The notes: generated by a model from the letters alone, not told the origin. Numbered from the stretch's first letter, positions 1 through 8,854 are shown. The stretch: 48,606 bases of DNA from Candidatus Thorarchaeota archaeon AB_25 (GCA_001940705.1 MEHG01000005.1:1-48606); one strand, 5' to 3'. Program-made: numbers and translations.

Positions 1-206
1 GCCCGATCTTGTTCACGTTTCTTCTCGACCTGAGCTTTGAGAACTGCTAATTTCTTCCTATAATCCCCCTTCATTCTCTCTGCACCCTTGTGTCTGGGTG
101 CAAGGGACAGGAGTTTCTCTAGCTCTATTATCCGCTGAGCGAGGTCTTCCGTTTCCTCGTAGATTATCCTTTGTCTATCGAATTCTGGAGTTACATTGGT
201 AGGCAA
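1..206 (-). CDS. DRG/Rbg-type GTPase, N-terminal fragment (runs off the left edge)
   Basis: Only the first 68 or so residues are in the window; the gene continues beyond base 1. I place the start at the TTG at 206 because the frame is closed by a TAG about 50 nt upstream and holds no ATG or GTG. The visible part is a charged amphipathic helix with a PRHKGAERMKGDYRKKL stretch followed by LAVLKAQVEKKRE. This resembles the N-terminal helical segment before the G domain in DRG/Rbg GTPases with a TGS domain, which act with ribosomes. The P-loop itself lies outside the window, so the family call rests on this segment alone. It is co-directional with the TrmY-like gene and srp54, so it may be the last member of that minus-strand run. 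Confidence 0.55.
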   Translation of the reverse strand, partial: MPTNVTPEFDRQRIIYEETEDLAQRIIELEKLLSLAPRHKGAERMKGDYRKKLAVLKAQVEKKREQDR

Positions 207-267
207 AGACTCACACTCTATAATGATTCCATTGAAAAACTACAATGATGATTTTATGAAGCTTTCT

Positions 268-726
268 TCATGGTGTGTTTTCCATCTTGTCAGCGGAAAG
301 ATTAGTGTCAAGGATGAACCGCTCTGGATTAATTGGAGGGACTTGAATGACATCAGGACCCCACAAATCAATCAGTTCGTCAAGAGATGAACGAACTAAT
401 TCAATACCATTGTTCATTTTGAAGGACTTGCCTAAATCAAGATTCTGAGCTTGTTCAAACGCCTTGAGCAGGAAGAATGAGATTGACCTCTCATCTGGTG
501 ATACCCTTTTCAGAGAGTTTCCTGGAAACGATACAACCCTCAAATCTTCCTGAGCCCCCACTGCAATGGATACAACCACATCTCGTCGAAGGTTTCCTGA
601 TACAAATAATCCCACATTGACACACCGACATGCAGAAACAACTTCAGGGCTGTTTTGTCCTGCTTTGACTGAAGCTTTGTCTATTGGAAGATCTTTGAAC
701 ATGGCAAGAAATCGGCGCACTAACAT
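268..726 (-). CDS. trmY: TrmY-like tRNA pseudouridine-54 N1-methyltransferase, C-terminally short
   Basis: The protein matches the TrmY family (DUF358, SPOUT fold), which methylates N1 of pseudouridine 54 in archaeal tRNA using S-adenosylmethionine. The family signature is clear in the middle: ACRCVNVGLFVSGNLRRDV followed by SLKRVSPDERS. At about 152 residues it is roughly 45 short of the usual 190-205. It stops soon after FILDTN, where homologues have a (L/G)(S/G)DH motif, and lacks the C-terminal HANHCIT...HN.LD segment that completes the SPOUT knot and cofactor pocket. I use the ATG at 726; an in-frame GTG sits at 729. It lies 15 nt after srp54 and 62 nt before the GTPase start, so there is no room for the missing part in another frame. 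Family call good, activity doubtful. Confidence 0.7.
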   Translation of the reverse strand: MLVRRFLAMFKDLPIDKASVKAGQNSPEVVSACRCVNVGLFVSGNLRRDVVVSIAVGAQEDLRVVSFPGNSLKRVSPDERSISFFLLKAFEQAQNLDLGKSFKMNNGIELVRSSLDELIDLWGPDVIQVPPINPERFILDTNLSADKMENTP

Positions 727-743
727 CACATTCTAGAATGAAA

Positions 744-2090
744 CTATCCCAATCCTTCCAGACCTGGAAGACCAGGAATACCACCTTTACGACCTCTGCG
801 CTGTTTTCCCATTTGCTTCATCATTTTCTTCATTTGCTCATGTTGCTTGAGAAGGTCTCTGACATCTTTCTGGGAGGTTCCTGAACCTTTCGCAATTCTC
901 TTGATTCTTGATGATTTGATAAGTTTAGGTTCTTCCAGCTCATCTTTGGTCATTGAATTCATCATGACTTCCCATCGTTTCATGTTCTCTTCCTGAATCT
1001 CGGCCATGCCTTCAGGAAGTTTGTATTGGAGACCTAACATCTCCATCACTTTTCCAATGGGTCCCATCTTCTTTAGCTGCTTCATCTGTGCCATCATGTC
1101 TTTCAGTGTGAACTGTCCCTTCATGATACGTTTAGCTTGGTCTTCTTCGACCTCAATCTGGGCTTCTCGAACTTTGTCAATTAGTCCTCTGATATCAGAC
1201 ATACCAAGAAGTCGTCCAGCGAACTTTGTTGGATCAAAGGTCTCAATGGCATCCATACCCTCACCAACACCAATGAATTTGATAGGTGCCTGAGTCGCTG
1301 CCACAGCTGAGAGTGCACCACCACCTTTGGCACCACCATCGAGTTTAGTTACTATGATAGATCCAATGTTTGTGGCTTTCTGGAAAGCAGCCGCTTGTAC
1401 TCCTGCTTGTTGACCAAGAGTACCGTCAATGACTAGGACAATCTCCTGAGGCTTTACACCCTTTGAGATATCACGCATTTCTTTGATGAGTCCAGTCTCC
1501 TCTCTATGCCTACCCGAAGTGTCCAAGAGGATGAGTTCAATTCCCTTCTTCTGCATCTCCTTGACGCCTTTCTTTGCCAATTTTGTAGCGTCTTTTTCAT
1601 CCTCATCACCCCAGAATGGAACGTTCGATTTCTCGGCCAGCTGTTTTAGCTGGCTGTAAGCACCAGGTCTAAAGTTGTCTGCGCATATTACTCCAGTCTT
1701 GATTCCTCTCTTCTGATAGTATCGCGCTAGTTTTCCAATAGTGGTTGTCTTACCTGATCCCTGAATACCCACCATCATAACAAGGTTAGGCTTCCCCGGA
1801 TTGATTGTAAGAGGGACTGTTTTCTCTCCAAGGAAAAATGCAAGAGTGTCCCAAACAACACGGACGATGTGTTCACGACGCGACACCCCTCTTGGCAGGG
1901 TTTCATCTAAGGCTTGCTCCTGTACTCTCTCAGTTATTGCCATCACAAGACTAACATCCACGTCCGCAACCAATAGAGCACGTTGGATATCTTTCACTAG
2001 CTCCTTTACTAGTTCTTCATCAATGACACTTGCACCAAAGAGCTTCTTCAGGGCTGAGTTGAGTGATTTTCCAAGACCTTCTAAGACCAA
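744..2090 (-). CDS. srp54: Signal recognition particle subunit SRP54
   Basis: SRP54 is the GTPase of the signal recognition particle; it binds 7S RNA and signal sequences and docks ribosomes on the membrane receptor. The start is taken as TTG at 2090, giving 448 residues beginning [10 protein letters not shown], which matches archaeal SRP54 length and N-terminus. A GGTGAT ribosome-binding site lies six bases upstream. The open frame runs on to 2270, but that part is not SRP54-like and overlaps pyrI. Visible parts: helical N domain (about 1-90), P-loop GIQGSGKTT (about 108-116), DTSGRHR (G3), TKLDGG (G4), then a methionine-rich M domain (about 310-430) and a Gly/Pro tail [13 protein letters not shown]. 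Divergent from pyrI. Confidence 0.96.
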   Translation of the reverse strand: MVLEGLGKSLNSALKKLFGASVIDEELVKELVKDIQRALLVADVDVSLVMAITERVQEQALDETLPRGVSRREHIVRVVWDTLAFFLGEKTVPLTINPGKPNLVMMVGIQGSGKTTTIGKLARYYQKRGIKTGVICADNFRPGAYSQLKQLAEKSNVPFWGDEDEKDATKLAKKGVKEMQKKGIELILLDTSGRHREETGLIKEMRDISKGVKPQEIVLVIDGTLGQQAGVQAAAFQKATNIGSIIVTKLDGGAKGGGALSAVAATQAPIKFIGVGEGMDAIETFDPTKFAGRLLGMSDIRGLIDKVREAQIEVEEDQAKRIMKGQFTLKDMMAQMKQLKKMGPIGKVMEMLGLQYKLPEGMAEIQEENMKRWEVMMNSMTKDELEEPKLIKSSRIKRIAKGSGTSQKDVRDLLKQHEQMKKMMKQMGKQRRGRKGGIPGLPGLEGLG

Positions 2091-2179
2091 GACCACATCA
2101 CCGTCTTCTGGGAGTGCTCCATCTGCTGTCCATATCAACCTTCGCCTTTGAATCACGACAAGAATAGTGCTCAGAGGGG

Positions 2180-2196
2180 GAAGGCTAAAAACCGGG
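2180..2196. promoter_or_regulatory. Shared A/T-rich core of the srp54/pyrI divergent promoter
   Basis: The 139-base gap between the srp54 and pyrI starts contains one clear A/T tract, GGCTAAAAACCGG. It reads as a TATA-like element on both strands. On the plus strand it lies about 40 bases before the pyrI ATG. On the minus strand it lies about 95 bases before the srp54 TTG. The assignment rests on position and composition only. Confidence 0.35.
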
Positions 2197-2229
2197 TTAT
2201 TGATAGGATGAACCTGCGTGTGATTGGAC

Positions 2230-2715
2230 ATGTCTGAGAAAGTGGGTGCTGAAAAAATCAGAATTGTCAAAATTCATGATGGGACTGTGATTGACCACAT
2301 CAGGGCTGGAAAGGCTCTAGAGGTTCTTAAGATATTAGGGATTACTGGCGAAGATGGGAACATAGTCACATTGGCCATGAACATAACTAGTTCGAAGATT
2401 GGTAAGAAGGACATTGTGAAAGTTGAACATCGATTCCTTGAAGTGGAGGAAGTGGCACGGATTGCACTTGTTGCACCAGAGGCTACAATCAACCTTATCG
2501 AGGATTTCAAGCTCATAAAGAAGACAAGAGTTGAACTACCTGAAACAATTACTGACATCTTTAGGTGTCCAAATCAAAGATGTGTGACAAACAAGGAGCG
2601 TGAGCCAATCCACAGCAAGTATGAAGTTGTTTCACATACACCGGTGAAGCTAAAGTGTCTCTATTGTTGGACAATTGTTGAAGAACAAGATATCATCTCT
2701 CAATTCACAAGTTAG
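2230..2715 (+). CDS. pyrI: Aspartate carbamoyltransferase regulatory subunit
   Basis: PyrI is the regulatory chain of aspartate transcarbamoylase: it binds nucleotide effectors and zinc and holds catalytic trimers together in pyrimidine synthesis. The 161-residue product has the N-terminal allosteric domain (KIRIVKIHDGTVIDHI, then GKALEVLKILGI) and the C-terminal zinc domain with CPNQRCVTNKE and CLYCW, which supplies four cysteines. I take ATG 2230; a TTG two codons earlier is also in frame. The catalytic partner pyrB is not adjacent here, although in many archaea pyrB and pyrI are paired. The next gene starts an A/V-ATPase run after an 83-base gap. Confidence 0.95.
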   Translation: MSEKVGAEKIRIVKIHDGTVIDHIRAGKALEVLKILGITGEDGNIVTLAMNITSSKIGKKDIVKVEHRFLEVEEVARIALVAPEATINLIEDFKLIKKTRVELPETITDIFRCPNQRCVTNKEREPIHSKYEVVSHTPVKLKCLYCWTIVEEQDIISQFTS

Positions 2716-2798
2716 AAAATATCTTCTCACGTCAATTCCAAATGCTTTTTAGTAGACAGCTAAGCATGAGTCTAAGTCCGACGACAGTGGTAGTATTC

Positions 2799-3122
2799 AT
2801 GTCGAGCAATAAAATAGCAGTGATAGGCGATAGAGATACGGTCACCGGGTTTCGGTTGGTCGGTGTGAATGAATGTGCCATACCGAATACACCTGAAGAA
2901 ACTCGTAACCTCCTGTATCAATATTTTAGAGACCCTGCCATGGGTCTCATTATGATTACTGAACCTTTGGCTGCAGAGGTCGAGGAAACCATAGTTGAAC
3001 TATCCCAGTCACCCGTACCAGTTATATTGCTCGTACCAGACAGAGACGGAACCACTGGCGCATATGAAGCAGTACTAAAAGAGCTGATTCGCAGAGCTGT
3101 TGGAATCGAGATAAACATCTAG
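2799..3122 (+). CDS. atpF: A/V-type ATP synthase subunit F
   Basis: Subunit F is a small central-stalk subunit of the archaeal A1 sector. From ATG 2799 the product is about 107 residues, the usual size, and begins with IAVIGDRDTVTGFRLVGV, the family hallmark of a Rossmann-like F subunit. A middle MGLIMITEPLA and a C-terminal VILLVPDRDG also fit. The open frame extends back to 2742 with another ATG at 2766, but that 11-19 residue extension has no family counterpart. It stands 26 bases before subunit A with its own GGAG site, so F and A are surely one transcription unit. Genes for H, I, K, E and C are not upstream here, which is unusual. Confidence 0.93.
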   Translation: MSSNKIAVIGDRDTVTGFRLVGVNECAIPNTPEETRNLLYQYFRDPAMGLIMITEPLAAEVEETIVELSQSPVPVILLVPDRDGTTGAYEAVLKELIRRAVGIEINI

Positions 3123-3148
3123 TCCTAAACAAATCGGAGACGTGAACC

Positions 3149-4957
3149 ATGACCAAAGTAACTGGGCGTATTGAAACCATTGCGGGACCTGTAGTCAAAT
3201 GCTCTGGCATCCCCGCTGTCCGTATGTATGAAGTTGTACGAGTAGGAAAACAACAGCTGATTGGTGAAGTAATTGAAGTTGGGGAAGAGGAGTTTACAGC
3301 CCAAGTCTATGAAGAAACATCTGGTCTCGCTCCTGGTGAGCCAGTAAGAGCTACTGGAGATTCGCTCTCAATAGAACTTGGTCCAGGTCTTCTAGGATCA
3401 ATTTATGATGGTATTCAGAGACCTCTGCCCGACTTACAAAAATTGTCTGGGGACTTTATTTCAAGAGGGCTAAGTGTTGAGGGTATCAATAAGGAAAAGA
3501 AATGGGAGTTCAACCCCTCTGTCAAAGTAGGTGATAAGGTTGAACCTGGTGACATCATCGGTGAGGTGCCCGAAACTGGTATTATCACATCTAGAATTCT
3601 GATTCCCCTCGGAGTTAAGGGTGAGATTGTTGAGATTGTTAAGAAGGGTGAATATACAGTCATTGAAACCATTTGCAAAGTAAAGGATCAACATGGCGAC
3701 ATTCATGATGTCATAATGTTGCAGAGAACCCCTGTTAGAATTGGTCGCCCTTTCAAAGAACGTGTTGGAATGGACACTCCCTTAGTGACTGGGCAGCGAG
3801 TCATTGATACTTTCATGCCTCAAGCAAAGGGCGGTACAGGTGCGATTCCTGGTGGTTTCGGAACTGGAAAGACAGTGACCCTCCACCAGTTTGCCAAGTG
3901 GGCTGACGCTCAAGTTGTTGTTTATGTAGGCTGTGGTGAACGAGGAAATGAGATGACTGAGGCGCTTGAAGAATGGCCGCATCTGAAAGACCCGAAGACT
4001 GATCGTCCTTTGATGGAACGAACTGTTCTGATTGCAAATACCTCTAACATGCCTGTTGCTGCTCGTGAGGCATCAATCTATGTAGCGGTCACAATGGCTG
4101 AATACTTCCGAGACCAAGGCTATGACGTTGCTTTGATGGCTGATTCGACCTCTCGTTGGGCCGAAGCGTTACGTGAGATATCTGGCCGTCTAGGTCAGCT
4201 TCCATCTGAAGAGGGATATCCTGCCTACCTTGGCTCACGACTGGCGCAGTTCTACGAACGTGGTGGCCGAGTGAAGGCACTTGGTTCCGGTGATCGACTT
4301 GGCTCAATTACAATCTGTGGTGCAGTTTCACCTCCTGGAGGAGACTTTTCAGAACCAGTCACCCAAGCAACTCTAAGAATCGTGAAAGTGTTTTGGGCAC
4401 TCGACAAGGATCTCGCAGCCCGAAGATTCTTCCCGGCCATTAACACACTAACAAGCTACTCACTATATTTTGGCACACTTGAGAAATGGCAAAGAGCGAA
4501 CATGGGTGATGATTGGCCTGAGTTAGTAAAGGAATCGTTAGCTCTCTTACAGAAGGATCAAGAACTCAGAGAGATTGTGCAACTCGTAGGACCTGATGCA
4601 CTTCCAGAGTCTGAGCGTGCGACTCTAGAAGCTGCCCGTATGATTAAGGAAGACTTTCTGACTCAGAGTGCACTACATGAGATTGACACCTACTCACCCA
4701 TGGGAAAGACCTATCGTATGTTGAGAATCATCATCAACTTCTCTAAGAAAATGGCAGAGGCTGTACAGATGGGTGTTCAGGTTCGAAGAATCTTGGAGCT
4801 CAGTGTTCTCGACAATATTGCGAGAATGAAAATTGCTCCATGGGAATCATATGGGGAGATAATGGACTCGATTGAGAAGAAGATGGAAGGAGAGTTCCAA
4901 TCACTACTCCAAGAGCTGTCCGAGTCAGGATTATTGTTCCAAGAAACCACTCAGTAG
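3149..4957 (+). CDS. atpA: A/V-type ATP synthase catalytic subunit A
   Basis: Subunit A is the catalytic, nucleotide-hydrolysing or -synthesising subunit of the A1 head. The 602-residue length and domain order fit: N-terminal beta barrel (GRIETIAGPVVKCSG), the non-homologous region that only A subunits have (about 115-190), then the nucleotide domain. The P-loop is GGFGTGKT at about 235-242; the archaeal norm is GPFGSGKT, so a proline-to-glycine and serine-to-threonine variant is seen. The GERGNEMTE catalytic-Glu region and [24 protein letters not shown] are present. No intein is seen. GGAG lies 12 bases before the ATG. Subunit B is not next: two other genes intervene. Confidence 0.97.
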   Translation: MTKVTGRIETIAGPVVKCSGIPAVRMYEVVRVGKQQLIGEVIEVGEEEFTAQVYEETSGLAPGEPVRATGDSLSIELGPGLLGSIYDGIQRPLPDLQKLSGDFISRGLSVEGINKEKKWEFNPSVKVGDKVEPGDIIGEVPETGIITSRILIPLGVKGEIVEIVKKGEYTVIETICKVKDQHGDIHDVIMLQRTPVRIGRPFKERVGMDTPLVTGQRVIDTFMPQAKGGTGAIPGGFGTGKTVTLHQFAKWADAQVVVYVGCGERGNEMTEALEEWPHLKDPKTDRPLMERTVLIANTSNMPVAAREASIYVAVTMAEYFRDQGYDVALMADSTSRWAEALREISGRLGQLPSEEGYPAYLGSRLAQFYERGGRVKALGSGDRLGSITICGAVSPPGGDFSEPVTQATLRIVKVFWALDKDLAARRFFPAINTLTSYSLYFGTLEKWQRANMGDDWPELVKESLALLQKDQELREIVQLVGPDALPESERATLEAARMIKEDFLTQSALHEIDTYSPMGKTYRMLRIIINFSKKMAEAVQMGVQVRRILELSVLDNIARMKIAPWESYGEIMDSIEKKMEGEFQSLLQELSESGLLFQETTQ

Positions 4958-5020
4958 CATTTGAGACAACTCCGCAAATGCGTTGCCTTTATCGCCACTA
5001 GTGTGTTTTAGGTACTAGAT

Positions 5021-5572
5021 ATGACGCGCAATAAACAGCTTGAAGACTTGCATGAAGTCATCAGAAACTGCACACTTTGCCCTCTCCATGAAACTCGAAT
5101 TAATGCAGTTCCTGGTGAAGGTCCCGCCACTTCACGTGTGATGTTTGTCGGTGAGGCTCCCGGAGCAAGAGAGGACGAATCTGGTCGTCCCTTTGTTGGA
5201 AAATCTGGAGAACTCCTTACTTCAATGATTCAAGAGATTGGACTATCAAGAGAAACCGTCTTTATCACTTCAATTCTCAAGTCACGGCCTCCCAAAAATC
5301 GCACTCCCACCCAATTTGAAATAAGTGCCTGTAGACCATATCTCGAACGACAGATTGAGATAATCAATCCTAAAGTTGTGGTACTATTGGGGGGAGTAGC
5401 CATCTCTTCTCTTGTTGGTCCTTGGAAGTTATCTGAAGCTCATGGAAGGTTCTATGAAACTGATAACCGGACATACTTTATGACCTATCACCCTGCGGCA
5501 GCACTCAGGATTCCTAAGGTAAAGAAATCAATGCAAGAGGACTTCCAGATTCTGAGTCAAGAACTTGTTTGA
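5021..5572 (+). CDS. Family-4 uracil-DNA glycosylase with one cluster cysteine replaced
   Basis: Family-4 UDGs remove uracil from DNA and carry a [4Fe-4S] cluster. The 183-residue product has motif A GEAPGARED followed by SGRPFVGKSG, and motif B HPAAALR near the end. The cluster ligands are usually C-x2-C near the N-terminus, then a cysteine in a KCRPP motif and one about 15 residues on. Here C17, C20 and C104 are present, but the KCRPP cysteine is Ser88 (codon TCA at 5282-5284), and no other cysteine exists to replace it. It lies between A-ATPase subunits A and B. It has AGGT seven bases before its ATG and a TATA-like CCTTTATCG near 4985, so it may have its own promoter. Confidence 0.88.
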   Translation: MTRNKQLEDLHEVIRNCTLCPLHETRINAVPGEGPATSRVMFVGEAPGAREDESGRPFVGKSGELLTSMIQEIGLSRETVFITSILKSRPPKNRTPTQFEISACRPYLERQIEIINPKVVVLLGGVAISSLVGPWKLSEAHGRFYETDNRTYFMTYHPAAALRIPKVKKSMQEDFQILSQELV

Positions 5573-5607
5573 GTGGTCATTATATCCCATAATACCGACT
5601 CCCTTCT

Positions 5608-6123
5608 GTGAACCGCATGGTCAGTCTAGTGCTTCTCCTGCTTCAATCACCATTTGATCTTCAGTTGCCTCAAGACTGGTTCAACACAATTGGTCAGATA
5701 CTCAATGTTCTTTTTGCGTTGGCAATTCGCGGGTATCTAATTTTCGTCTTAGTTGGCATGATGGTCTATGCTACTGGACTGAGTGATGGTCTAGCGAAAT
5801 CTCTGGTTATATTGGGTGTTGCACTTTACTTTGGGGGACCCCTCATCGTAAATTTATTTGGTCAGTTCAGTGGAGTTGAAACAATCACCCTTGAAAGTGC
5901 GACATCGGCTTGGCTTCAACTGGTTGGGATGGCTGATGCTGAGATAATTTCTATATTAGTCTGGTTGGGTGATGCAGTTGCTGCCATCTGCTTGTTGATA
6001 GGGGCTATTCTATACTTCACACCTAGCGCAAACGATATGACTGGAAAAGGCAAGTCCCTGATGGTTCGAGCATTAATGCTAGCACCGATTCTTGCCTTCT
6101 TTCATATTGCCGCTTGGTTGTAG
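5608..6123 (+). CDS. Small polytopic membrane protein of unknown function
   Basis: I do not recognise a family. The 171-residue product starts at GTG 5608 (ATG 5617 is an alternative) and is very hydrophobic. It has an N-terminal hydrophobic stretch followed by PQDWFNTIG, and about four further membrane segments (roughly 32-55, 63-85, 112-135 and 150-171). There are few charges and no cysteines other than one in the last third. It lies between the glycosylase and ATP synthase subunit B on the same strand. It could be an accessory protein of the rotary ATPase or simply a passenger in the locus; nothing in the sequence identifies it as subunit I or K. Coding potential is supported by the uninterrupted hydrophobic pattern and its fit between neighbours. 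Confidence 0.7.
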   Translation: MNRMVSLVLLLLQSPFDLQLPQDWFNTIGQILNVLFALAIRGYLIFVLVGMMVYATGLSDGLAKSLVILGVALYFGGPLIVNLFGQFSGVETITLESATSAWLQLVGMADAEIISILVWLGDAVAAICLLIGAILYFTPSANDMTGKGKSLMVRALMLAPILAFFHIAAWL

Positions 6124-6200
6124 ATGCACTTCGTAACTCTTAAAACTCGGCCACATTTACGACAGTGACGCATTGACAGAAAAACCAAGGCGGTTTCTAC

Positions 6201-7601
6201 ATGTCTAAAGAGTCCTCAATCGAATACAGAACAGTTTCCGATGTTAGTGGTCCACTTCTTATTGTTGAAAATACACATGATGTGTCATATAACGAGGTTG
6301 TGAAAATTAGATCTCCTTCCGGGGAGTTACTGACAGGCACCGTTCTGGAAACAGGGAGGGGCCGTGCTATTATCCAGGTTTTTGAAGGAACAAGTGGTCT
6401 TGATACAGATGTTACTGCAGTTCGATTTACAGGCGAAACGCTGAAGCTCCCTGTATCATCAGAGATTCTTGGTAGAGTCCTTGATGGTGCTGGAAATCCG
6501 TTAGACAAGGGACCACCTCTCACTGCCGAGGACCACTGGGACATTTACGGGTCACCAATCAATCCCTATGCGCGACAATATCCACGACAACCCATTCAGA
6601 CTGGTGTATCTGCTATTGATGGGCTCAATACACTAGTCCGAGGACAGAAACTCCCTATCTTTTCAGGCTCTGGTCTCCCTCATAATAGACTTGCTGCTCA
6701 GATTGTCAGACAGGCTAAGATTCCTGGCGAGGAAGGAGAATTTGCTATAGTGTTTGGTGCGATGGGTATTACTGCGACAGAAGCACAATACTTCATGCAA
6801 TCGTTCGAGGAAACAGGAGCTCTTGAACATACAGCCCTCTTCCTGAATCTGGCAAATGACCCTGCTATTGAACGTATCATCACCCCACGGGCAGCACTCA
6901 CTGCAGCTGAATACTTGGCATATACTGCTGATATGCACGTGCTCGTTATCCTTACAGACATGACCAATTATGCTGAGGCACTTCGTGAGATTAGTGCAGC
7001 TAGGTCTGAGGTGCCTGGGCGACGAGGTTATCCTGGTTATCTTTACACAGACCTAAGTCTGATCTATGAACGAGCTGGCCGTATCCATGGACGAAATGGC
7101 TCAATCACTCAGATGCCTATTCTATCAATGCCTCAGGATGATATGACCCATCCCATTCCTGACCTTACAGGATACATCACCGAAGGTCAGATTATCGTTG
7201 GAAGAGCATTACATAGACGAGGTATATTCCCACCAATCGATCCGGGTCCATCTCTAAGCAGATTAATGAAAGAAGGAATTGGTGAAGGAATGACACGGTT
7301 TGATCACAAAGAAATACAGGCACAACTCTACTACGCCTACTCTGAAGGTCGTGACCTTAGAGACCTTGTCGCAGTTGTCGGATCTGAGGCTTTGACAGAC
7401 CGAGATCAGAAGTATCTCAAGTTTGCAGACAAGTTCGAAACTAAATTCATCAACCAAGGTGAGTTCGAAGACCGTTCATTTGAGCAGACTCTTGATATTG
7501 GCTGGAACCTACTCAGTGACTTCCCAGAACGTGAGCTCAAGCGTTGTGATCCTGAAACAATCTCCTGGGCCCGTGACAAGGGCGTCTACAAACCAACCTA
7601 A
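6201..7601 (+). CDS. atpB: A/V-type ATP synthase regulatory subunit B
   Basis: Subunit B is the non-catalytic nucleotide-binding partner of A in the A3B3 head. The 466-residue product has the expected barrel start ([17 protein letters not shown]) and [10 protein letters not shown]. Its degenerate P-loop region, [17 protein letters not shown], lacks the lysine of a true Walker A, as in all B subunits. [34 protein letters not shown] and the [16 protein letters not shown]-terminal part complete it. An A/T-rich CTCTTAAAAC about 60 bases upstream suggests it can be transcribed from its own promoter. Subunit D, which normally follows B, is absent; the next gene is a DUF6884-like protein. Confidence 0.97.
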   Translation: MSKESSIEYRTVSDVSGPLLIVENTHDVSYNEVVKIRSPSGELLTGTVLETGRGRAIIQVFEGTSGLDTDVTAVRFTGETLKLPVSSEILGRVLDGAGNPLDKGPPLTAEDHWDIYGSPINPYARQYPRQPIQTGVSAIDGLNTLVRGQKLPIFSGSGLPHNRLAAQIVRQAKIPGEEGEFAIVFGAMGITATEAQYFMQSFEETGALEHTALFLNLANDPAIERIITPRAALTAAEYLAYTADMHVLVILTDMTNYAEALREISAARSEVPGRRGYPGYLYTDLSLIYERAGRIHGRNGSITQMPILSMPQDDMTHPIPDLTGYITEGQIIVGRALHRRGIFPPIDPGPSLSRLMKEGIGEGMTRFDHKEIQAQLYYAYSEGRDLRDLVAVVGSEALTDRDQKYLKFADKFETKFINQGEFEDRSFEQTLDIGWNLLSDFPERELKRCDPETISWARDKGVYKPT

Positions 7602-7678
7602 TCAGTAGGACATGCTCATAGTCGCCGTTCTCGGTGTTTAAGAACGGTGATACTTTCTATTATTCTGAGGAAGTCGTA

Positions 7679-8392
7679 GTGAGGGTTCTAGTTGTAGGAA
7701 GTTGTGGGAAGAGGAAACTCCACAATAGTCCAAAGCAACCAAAATGTCAAGATATCCGAGCACGATATGGAATCGGCTACTGGAGGAAACGGTTCTCAAA
7801 ACTCAGCACTCCTGTACGTGATATGTATCCAGGTCCCCAAAATACTGAACTTGTGAAGGCTGTTGACCTCCTAAGAACGATATCCGGAGTCGATGTTCAT
7901 TTGGCGATTATCTCCGCAGGATTCGGGATGCTCCAAGAACACGAGAGGGTTCCCCCATATGATTGTAGTTTCACAAACATGACAATGAGAGATGTAAGGA
8001 AGCGGTCTGAGGAATTAGAGTTACAGTCATCTTTTACTAATCTGATTAGCAAGAATTTTGACCTCGTCTATTTAGCCCTGGGGAAACGATACCTTGCTGC
8101 TCTGGGAAAGGACACCCTATCAACCATTCAGACCCCAACTGTTGTGTTCCATGAACAGGAGTCTGAGTATCTCATCCGAATTCCATGTTCTGCTCAAACG
8201 GTGAAGGCTTTTTCAAAAAGAGGGCATAAGATACACGGAGTTGTGGGGTTCAAGGGTGATTTGCTCAGAGTACTGGCCAGATTCGCACTAATGAAACCAA
8301 ATCCTCGTTATGAGGTTAGAAAATGGGGGACTACGAACTATCTAAGGAAGTTAGTCAATCGGTTAGGTGGTCTGGAGAAATCCAATGGATAG
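7679..8392 (+). CDS. DUF6884-like protein
   Basis: From GTG 7679 the product is 237 residues and starts RVLVVGSCGKRKL. GAGG sits 8 bases before this GTG, which is why I prefer it over the longer frame from 7634. The pattern of an N-terminal (S/G)CGKRK, a later VRDMYPGPQ, then IISAGFGML with PPYDCSF resembles DUF6884-type proteins, whose core reads SAKYGLL...PYD. Members occur near nucleotide- or base-modification genes, but no biochemical role is established to my knowledge. The C-terminal 60 residues are basic (HKIHGVVGFKGDLLRVLARF), which could suit nucleic-acid binding. It is convergent with the next gene, the two stops abutting at 8392/8393. Confidence 0.6.
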   Translation: MRVLVVGSCGKRKLHNSPKQPKCQDIRARYGIGYWRKRFSKLSTPVRDMYPGPQNTELVKAVDLLRTISGVDVHLAIISAGFGMLQEHERVPPYDCSFTNMTMRDVRKRSEELELQSSFTNLISKNFDLVYLALGKRYLAALGKDTLSTIQTPTVVFHEQESEYLIRIPCSAQTVKAFSKRGHKIHGVVGFKGDLLRVLARFALMKPNPRYEVRKWGTTNYLRKLVNRLGGLEKSNG

Positions 8393-8854
8393 CTACGCTG
8401 ATCTCTTTGGTAATGTGGCCCTACCCTTGTAAGGTCCTTTCTTGAGCTCTTTTGGATTATCAGCCCACTTTACGAGCGTTTTGAAACCGTTCAGCTTTAC
8501 ACTATTCAGAATTCCTTTTTCATTCTTGATCTTCTGCTGCGCTTTTCTGATAACAAGAATCACCTCTTGCTTCATTGCTGCCACGGTATAGCTATCGAAC
8601 TCATCTCTGTTGCGAAAGTGAGTCACCCACTTTCCCACAAAATCTACAATCTCTCTTGCTCCTTCAATCCTATATCGATTCTTCTCAAGCCACATTTTTC
8701 TAGTATTACTCACATAGTGGATGGGCCCAAACCCCCTGCATGCTAGTTTCCACTTATGCATATCATAAATTCCTAATTCTTCAGATACGGCGTCGTGAAC
8801 TATCTTTGACAACCTTCTGTTGAGCTTCACCTTCTTCAAACCCCTCTCCTCCAC
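8393..8854 (-). CDS. Hypothetical basic protein
   Basis: No family recognised. The 153-residue product is strongly basic, with KKVKLNRRLSKIVHDAV at the N-terminus, a WKLACRGFGPIHYVSNTRKMW stretch in the middle, and a helical C-terminal half ending KGPYKGRATLPKRSA. That composition would suit nucleic-acid binding, but no known motif supports it. GTG at 8854 opens the frame; TTG 8839 preceded by GAGGGG is an alternative start. Its stop abuts that of the DUF6884-like gene. The 110 bases upstream hold a small GC hairpin but no clear TATA box. A real gene is likely from its length and composition, though it may be lineage-specific. Confidence 0.5.
   Translation of the reverse strand: MEERGLKKVKLNRRLSKIVHDAVSEELGIYDMHKWKLACRGFGPIHYVSNTRKMWLEKNRYRIEGAREIVDFVGKWVTHFRNRDEFDSYTVAAMKQEVILVIRKAQQKIKNEKGILNSVKLNGFKTLVKWADNPKELKKGPYKGRATLPKRSA

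Noticed and set aside
196-390. 64-codon plus-strand frame over the trmY/GTPase junction
   Set aside because: It is antisense to genes supported by homology and has no family or start signal.
2091-2270. Sixty-residue N-terminal extension of SRP54
   Set aside because: It overlaps the pyrI start and promoter, has no likeness to SRP54, and a TTG with a GGTGAT site gives the expected N-terminus.
6640-6700. Degenerate P-loop in ATP synthase subunit B as a damaged motif
   Set aside because: Lack of the Walker lysine is normal for B subunits, which do not catalyse.
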